Assembly (NCBI GenBank): GCA_009925965.1
Contig: RFPW01000066.1
Location: 1-9,597, forward strand
DNA: 9,597 nucleotides
Direction of reading: 5' to 3'
Origin: Betaproteobacteria bacterium
Lineage (GTDB): Bacteria > Pseudomonadota > Gammaproteobacteria > Burkholderiales > Burkholderiaceae_E
The stretch's first letter is position 1; each line of letters begins with the position of its first letter. The notes under the pieces were generated by a model that was not told where the DNA came from, searched no databases, and saw only the letters and a list, made by a program, of their open reading frames with translations. This document shows, in pieces, positions 6,328-9,597 of the stretch. The translations under genes and the position numbers were made by a program.

Positions 6328-7392
6328 TTAAGTTGGGGCACTCTCAACGCGTTCCAGCCAGGCCCGGCTGCGCGACCATCCGCTCTGCACCACCAACAAT
6401 AGCGTCACCACGCGGGTGGCATGAAAGGCGGTTACAACGGGTACGCCCAACTGCAAGGCCTGAGCGGTTAAGCACATTTCGGCAATCCCGCCCGGTGCCG
6501 TCGCCAATGCGAGAGTCGCCAGTGGGATCTCCACGGCCCATCCGATCAGCGCGGCCAACGCCGTGGATCCTGCCAACCCGAGAAGCGTGACGCCGCCAAC
6601 GATCGCAAGAAAGCGCGGCGCCCGATTGAAAAACCCAGGGCCAAAACGCCCACCCAAGGAAATCCCGATCAACAGTTGCCCCATGGGCGATACCCAGTTC
6701 GGCAACGCGGACGAAAGTTGACCGCTAGCCGTCAGGAGCATCGCTCCTGCGAGTGAACCAAGCATCCAGGGATTCGGGCCCCGGAATCGTCGCAAAAGCA
6801 GGGCTGCGCTCACCGTGCTGCCGACGAGTACGGCCAGGCCGTAAGGCTCTACCGTTTGAGCCCCGATCAGATAACGGTCACTACCATGCAAGCCAAACCC
6901 ATCATAGACGAGGGGCAAAATCACCACCACGAGCATCAACCGCAGACTATGCGCAGCCGCTACGAGTTCGACCCGCGCACCCGCGCGCTCACCTTGCAAC
7001 ACCATCTCGGCGGCCGCACCGATGGGTCCCGACCAGTAAGCGGTGGCGGGATCGGCGCCGCCCCAGCGAATCAAGGCCCACGACAAGAATCCGCCGAGCG
7101 CGAGCGACCAAATCACGGCTAGCGCAATCCAGGGCGCCCACTCGCCCACCCGCACCAGCACCGAGGGTGTGAAATACAGCCCTAACGCGGTCCCGATCAC
7201 CCACTGTCCCGCGGCCTGGGCAAAAGGCGGTGCACCGACCCGTACGCCGCGCAAGCGCAAAAATGCACATGGGAACAGGGCGCCCAGCAACCAGGGCAGG
7301 GGAAGGTGAGCTGCGTTGGCCAACAAACCCCCGATGAACGCCGCGCACAAGGTGCGGATGGAAACCCACCAAGGGCTTGCAGGAGGTGACAT
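6328..7392 (-). CDS. AbrB-family integral membrane transporter (duplicated AbrB domain)
   Basis: This 354-residue inner-membrane protein belongs to the AbrB family (PF05145), often mislabelled 'ammonia monooxygenase', with about ten hydrophobic helices. Its internal duplication is visible. LPLPWLLGALF (30-40) pairs with GPNPWMLGSLAGA (205-217). GQWVIGTALGLYFTP (62-76) pairs with GQLLIGISLGGRFGP (238-252). SGPIGAAAEM (121-130) pairs with TAPGGIAEM (298-306), each followed by a long hydrophobic helix. The substrate is not established for this family; some members are linked to small-molecule export. The ATG at 7392 begins just before the first helix, but no Shine-Dalgarno precedes it. The gene is divergent from soxY, and its stop lies 11 bases from the convergent asparaginase-like gene. 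The family call is firm; a link to sulphur compounds would be inference from position only. Confidence 0.92.
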   Translation of the reverse strand: MSPPASPWWVSIRTLCAAFIGGLLANAAHLPLPWLLGALFPCAFLRLRGVRVGAPPFAQAAGQWVIGTALGLYFTPSVLVRVGEWAPWIALAVIWSLALGGFLSWALIRWGGADPATAYWSGPIGAAAEMVLQGERAGARVELVAAAHSLRLMLVVVILPLVYDGFGLHGSDRYLIGAQTVEPYGLAVLVGSTVSAALLLRRFRGPNPWMLGSLAGAMLLTASGQLSSALPNWVSPMGQLLIGISLGGRFGPGFFNRAPRFLAIVGGVTLLGLAGSTALAALIGWAVEIPLATLALATAPGGIAEMCLTAQALQLGVPVVTAFHATRVVTLLLVVQSGWSRSRAWLERVESAPT

Positions 7393-7489
7393 CGACTTTG
7401 GAAGGAGGCAGTTTGGAGTGGACTGCAGGGAGTTCGCAGTCGATTCCCTTATGATTGAACCATAACCGTTTCAACCCGGACACCCGCCG
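7393..7489. promoter_or_regulatory. Divergent regulatory region between the transporter gene and soxY
   Basis: This 97-base region holds an inverted repeat TTATG-N7-CATAA (7449-7465) that could be an operator. A TATGAT (7450-7455) overlapping its left arm resembles a -10 for soxY, about 35 bases before the ATG, without a good -35. For the opposite direction, TTGAAA (7469-7474, minus strand) and CATAAG (7448-7453, minus strand) are 15 bases apart, a weak promoter-like pair for the transporter. All of this is pattern only. Confidence 0.3.
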
Positions 7490-7954
7490 ATGCCCTCCCG
7501 TCGTGAAGCTCTCAGTCTCAGCGCCCGCCTGGCGACTTTGCTCAGCCTCACGGGCCTGATGCCCAATCTGGCCCTGAGCCGCGAGGGTGTGTATCGGGCC
7601 GCCTTTGAGGCCCATTCGCTGGCCGAGCTCTCGCGGGCTCTTGGCGTGCAGGCACCGATCGAGAGCCGCGAGCTGGTTCTGCAAGCGCCAGACATGGCTG
7701 AAAACGGAAGTGCCGTCCAGCTGACGGCCTCGACCACCGCGAGCGGGATCAAGCGCCTGCTTGTGTTGGTCGAGAAGAACCCTAACCTTCTGGCGGCCTT
7801 GATTGAACTCTCCGACTCGGTGGAACCCAGCGTCACGACCCGGGTCAAATTGCAGCAGTCTTCCCGGGTGTTCGCGGTCGGTTTGACCCTCGATGGCCGG
7901 TGCCTCTTCGCCCAGAAGGAAGTCAAAGTCACCCTCGGGGGCTGTGCGGCTTAA
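7490..7954 (+). CDS. soxY: Thiosulphate oxidation carrier protein SoxY
   Basis: SoxY is the periplasmic carrier whose C-terminal cysteine covalently holds sulphur intermediates while SoxXA, SoxB and SoxCD act on them; it works as a SoxYZ dimer. The 154-residue protein opens with SRREALSLSARLATLLSLTGL, a probable twin-arginine export signal ending near residue 30. The mature part carries LVLQAPDMAENGSAVQL (62-78), RLLVLVEKNPNLLAAL (88-103), VTTRVKLQQSS and the C-terminal KEVKVTLGGCAA. The terminal swinging arm is usually GGCGG; here it ends GGCAA, keeping the active cysteine but replacing the flexible glycines after it. Six bases separate the stop from the soxZ start. No obvious Shine-Dalgarno precedes the ATG. 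No other sox genes lie in the window. Confidence 0.95.
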   Translation: MPSRREALSLSARLATLLSLTGLMPNLALSREGVYRAAFEAHSLAELSRALGVQAPIESRELVLQAPDMAENGSAVQLTASTTASGIKRLLVLVEKNPNLLAALIELSDSVEPSVTTRVKLQQSSRVFAVGLTLDGRCLFAQKEVKVTLGGCAA

Positions 7955-7960
7955 TCACTC

Positions 7961-8307
7961 ATGGCAGAACCGACGAAAATCCGCGCGCAGCTCATTCCCA
8001 GCGCTCCCACTGGTGCACCGACCAGCGCACCGACCAGCGCAATGGTGCGGATTCTGATGAATCACGACATGGAGACCGGGCTGCGATTAGAGCCCAGTGG
8101 TAAAGCCGTCGCGGCGTGGTTCATCCAGACCGTGGTGATTCGCCACCTGGAGAAGACCGTGATGACCCTGCACTGTGGGCCCGCCGTATCGCGAAAAATC
8201 CGTTTTTTCAATTCACCCTGCGTAACGCGAGAGCGGGTGAAAAAGTTTCAGTACAGTGGATCGATAGCCGTGGCGAAACCCGATCCGACGAAGCGACCAT
8301 CGCCTGA
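7961..8307 (+). pseudogene. soxZ: SoxZ, thiosulphate oxidation carrier subunit, disrupted by a frameshift
   Basis: SoxZ is the Cys-free partner that binds SoxY in the periplasm. The start frame gives MAEPTKIRAQL, VRILMNHDMETGL, WFIQTVVIRH and LHCGPAVS, all SoxZ features, then turns into unrelated sequence. The matching C-terminal half, KNPFFQFTLRNARAGEKVSVQWIDSRGETRSDEATIA, lies in another frame and stops at 8307. The switch falls at 8190-8198, CGCGAAAAA. Dropping one CG gives V-S-K-N-P-F-F, the family consensus, in a 114-residue product; adding one A to the A5 run instead gives V-S-R-K-N-P. Without repair the start frame runs on to 8479 with a meaningless tail antisense to the next gene. A 12-base tandem duplication (8015-8038) lengthens the loop after the first strand. 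It may be a real lesion or a sequencing error. Confidence 0.88.
8015..8038 (+). repeat. Perfect 2 x 12-bp tandem repeat inside soxZ
   Basis: The unit GCACCGACCAGC occurs at 8015-8026 and 8027-8038, followed by GCA. It stays in frame and encodes A-P-T-S twice, within an insert (PSAPTGAPTSAPTSA) between the first two strands of SoxZ that is longer than usual for the family. Confidence 0.9.
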
Positions 8308-8332
8308 GGCCCGCTTACGAGGCTCACTCAGG
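8303..8332. terminator. Possible hairpin at the soxZ / GGDEF-EAL convergent junction
   Basis: CCTGAG-GCC (8303-8311) pairs with GGC (8321-8323) and, after a 3-base bulge, CTCAGG (8327-8332), around a 9-base loop. The stem spans both stop codons and could end transcripts from either side. It lacks a U-run in either direction, so it is not a textbook intrinsic terminator. Confidence 0.3.
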
Positions 8333-9597
8333 AAACCTGCGCCCCCAGTGCGGCTTCAAACAGGGGCAGGGGCTGAGCACTGCCGAATAAGTGGCCCTGA
8401 AAAAACTGGCATCCGTCTCCCCGCAGTAATCGATATTCCTCTTCGGTTTCGACCCCCTCGGCAATGCAATCGACGCTGAGGTTCGACGCCATTGCAATGA
8501 TGGTTCGAACGATTGCCCGGTCTTGTTGGTTCACGGTGATATCACGCACGAAGGACTGATCGATTTTTAGCTGGTCGATTGGCAATTTTTTGAGATAGCG
8601 CAACGAGGAGTAGCCAGTGCCAAAATCATCGAGCGCGAACCGTACCCCGCACTGACGCAAGGCGTCCATGGTGTGCGTCGCCTCTTCAATGTTTTCGAGC
8701 AACACGCTTTCGGTGAGCTCGAGTTTGAGCAGATGGGCGTTGATTTGATGTGAAGCGATCGCCGACCTCACCTGGTCGACAAAATCGGGTTGGCGAAATT
8801 GCCGTGCGCTCACGTTCACCGAGAGCAACAGTCGGTCGGTATTCGGGTTTTTTTGCCAGGCCTCAAGCCGGACACACGCCTGCTCGAGCACCCAACGGCC
8901 AATCGGGATCACCAATCCTGTTTCTTCGGCGAGCTGAATAAAACGGCTCGGCCCCACCAGGCCGCGTTTGGGGTGATTCCAACGGACCAGGGCCTCCGCC
9001 CCAAATGGGGTTCGTGATTGATCGACCTGCAATTGGAAAAAAAGTTCGAACTGCGTCTTTTGGATCGCTTCTCGCAGATCGCGCTCGAGCTCGGCCCGTT
9101 CAGCGATCGCCTCCTGCATGCGGTGATCAAAAAAGCGCAGGCGGTTGCGCCCCTCGTGCTTGGCCTGATACATCGCGATATCGGCCTGTTTAAGCAGCTC
9201 GTCAAATTCGGCTTGATTTTCGCGAAACAACGTGATGCCAATGCTGCCCGTACTGTGATGGGGGTGCGTCTCGAGCTCAAAGGGTTCGTCTAGGCTCGCA
9301 AGAATTTTCTCCCCCACCGATTCGGCGCGGGCACCCGCCTCGAGCGCATGCGCACTCAGATCCGTGAGGATGACCAGAAACTCGTCTCCGCCCAAGCGCG
9401 CCACGATATCGCCTTCGCGTACGCATTTGAGTAGACGCTGGGACACTTGTTGCAACAACAGGTCACCGACACTATGACCGCGCGAATCATTTAGAAATTT
9501 AAAATTATCAAGGTCGATGAAAAGCAGCGCGCCATGCTCCCGACTGCGGGTGCCTGAGGCGAATCCGCGGTTGAGCCGCTGCGCCAAGAATCGGCGG
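8328..9597 (-). CDS. GGDEF-EAL cyclic-di-GMP turnover protein (5' part outside the window)
   Basis: This is the C-terminal 422 residues of a signalling protein with a diguanylate cyclase (GGDEF) domain followed by a c-di-GMP phosphodiesterase (EAL) domain. Numbering from the leucine codon at 9585-9587, the intact GGDEF is at 66-70, with an inhibitory I-site REGD (57-60) at the canonical 5-residue spacing. EAL domain motifs are AEALVRW (197-203), NVSARQF (258-264), ELTES (290-294), DDFGTGYSSLRYL (320-332), LKIDQSFV (340-347), AEGVET (376-381) and QGHLFG (397-402). The usual YQPQ is FQLQ. Upstream codons read R-R-F, matching the LTGLPNRRF start of GGDEF domains, so any sensory N-terminus lies beyond the right edge. 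All main catalytic residues are present, so both activities are possible; many such proteins act mainly as phosphodiesterases. Confidence 0.95.
   Translation of the reverse strand, partial: RRFLAQRLNRGFASGTRSREHGALLFIDLDNFKFLNDSRGHSVGDLLLQQVSQRLLKCVREGDIVARLGGDEFLVILTDLSAHALEAGARAESVGEKILASLDEPFELETHPHHSTGSIGITLFRENQAEFDELLKQADIAMYQAKHEGRNRLRFFDHRMQEAIAERAELERDLREAIQKTQFELFFQLQVDQSRTPFGAEALVRWNHPKRGLVGPSRFIQLAEETGLVIPIGRWVLEQACVRLEAWQKNPNTDRLLLSVNVSARQFRQPDFVDQVRSAIASHQINAHLLKLELTESVLLENIEEATHTMDALRQCGVRFALDDFGTGYSSLRYLKKLPIDQLKIDQSFVRDITVNQQDRAIVRTIIAMASNLSVDCIAEGVETEEEYRLLRGDGCQFFQGHLFGSAQPLPLFEAALGAQVS

Noticed and set aside
7381..7389. AGGAGGTGA on the plus strand, a perfect Shine-Dalgarno
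   Set aside because: It lies over the first codons of the opposite-strand transporter. The only start nearby (TTG at 7398) gives an 18-codon frame of no recognisable character, so chance is likely.
6989..7684. 231-residue minus-strand frame across the transporter and soxY starts
   Set aside because: It is out of frame with the clear transporter and antisense to soxY, with no recognisable motif.
8194..8199. Programmed -1 frameshift at the A5 run in soxZ
   Set aside because: The in-frame codons CGA AAA ATC do not form an X-XXY-YYZ slippery heptamer, five As are short for polymerase slippage, and SoxZ is not known to use recoding. A CG duplication or sequence error explains the data better.
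7961..8479. 172-residue open frame continuing from the soxZ start
   Set aside because: After about residue 78 it has no SoxZ similarity and its end is antisense to the well-supported EAL domain; it is a by-product of the frameshift.

Overview
The window is GC-rich and tightly packed, with twelve genes on frequently alternating strands and no gene-free stretch over about 100 bases. It looks like chromosomal DNA of a proteobacterium, probably a gammaproteobacterium or relative that can oxidise reduced sulphur. The evidence is a SoxY/SoxZ pair, a GTP-type PEP carboxykinase, a GGDEF-EAL protein, an AbrB-family transporter and a stand-alone asparaginase domain of proteobacterial type. The exact lineage cannot be read from the sequence. 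I see no RNA genes, insertion sequences, integrases or CRISPR arrays.

Layout, left to right: (1) the 3' end of a low-specificity threonine aldolase (+), followed closely by a DUF4262 protein (+). (2) GTP-dependent PEP carboxykinase pckG (-), whose stop overlaps the DUF4262 stop by 4 bases. (3) Divergent from pckG, a MOSC-domain protein (+), a 58-residue two-helix membrane protein (+) four bases behind it, and an unrecognised 374-residue protein (+) with a helix-turn-helix-like stretch near its C terminus. (4) A short-chain dehydrogenase (-), again with a 4-base convergent stop overlap. (5) Divergent from it, a half-size asparaginase-like protein (+). (6) An AbrB-family membrane transporter (-). 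(7) Divergent from that, soxY (+) and soxZ (+), the thiosulphate-oxidation carrier pair. (8) The 3' part of a GGDEF-EAL cyclic-di-GMP protein (-), running off the right edge.

Functionally this is a mixed neighbourhood: amino-acid metabolism, gluconeogenesis, sulphur oxidation and c-di-GMP signalling. Only two clusters look like units: MOSC plus the small membrane protein, and soxY plus soxZ.

The strongest oddity is that soxZ is frameshifted at 8190-8198. Its N-terminal half is in one frame and its C-terminal half in another, and removing one CG dinucleotide restores a clean SoxZ with the family's VSKNP motif. The same gene carries a perfect 12-bp tandem duplication that lengthens the loop after its first strand. 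A second, unrelated 12-bp in-frame tandem duplication lies in the MOSC gene. Other points are convergent junctions with no room for terminators, four GGATT motifs at an exact 10-bp period after the small membrane gene, and the unrecognised 374-residue protein. I see no clear new multi-gene system; the unrecognised protein and the MOSC-linked membrane peptide are the best candidates for undescribed function.
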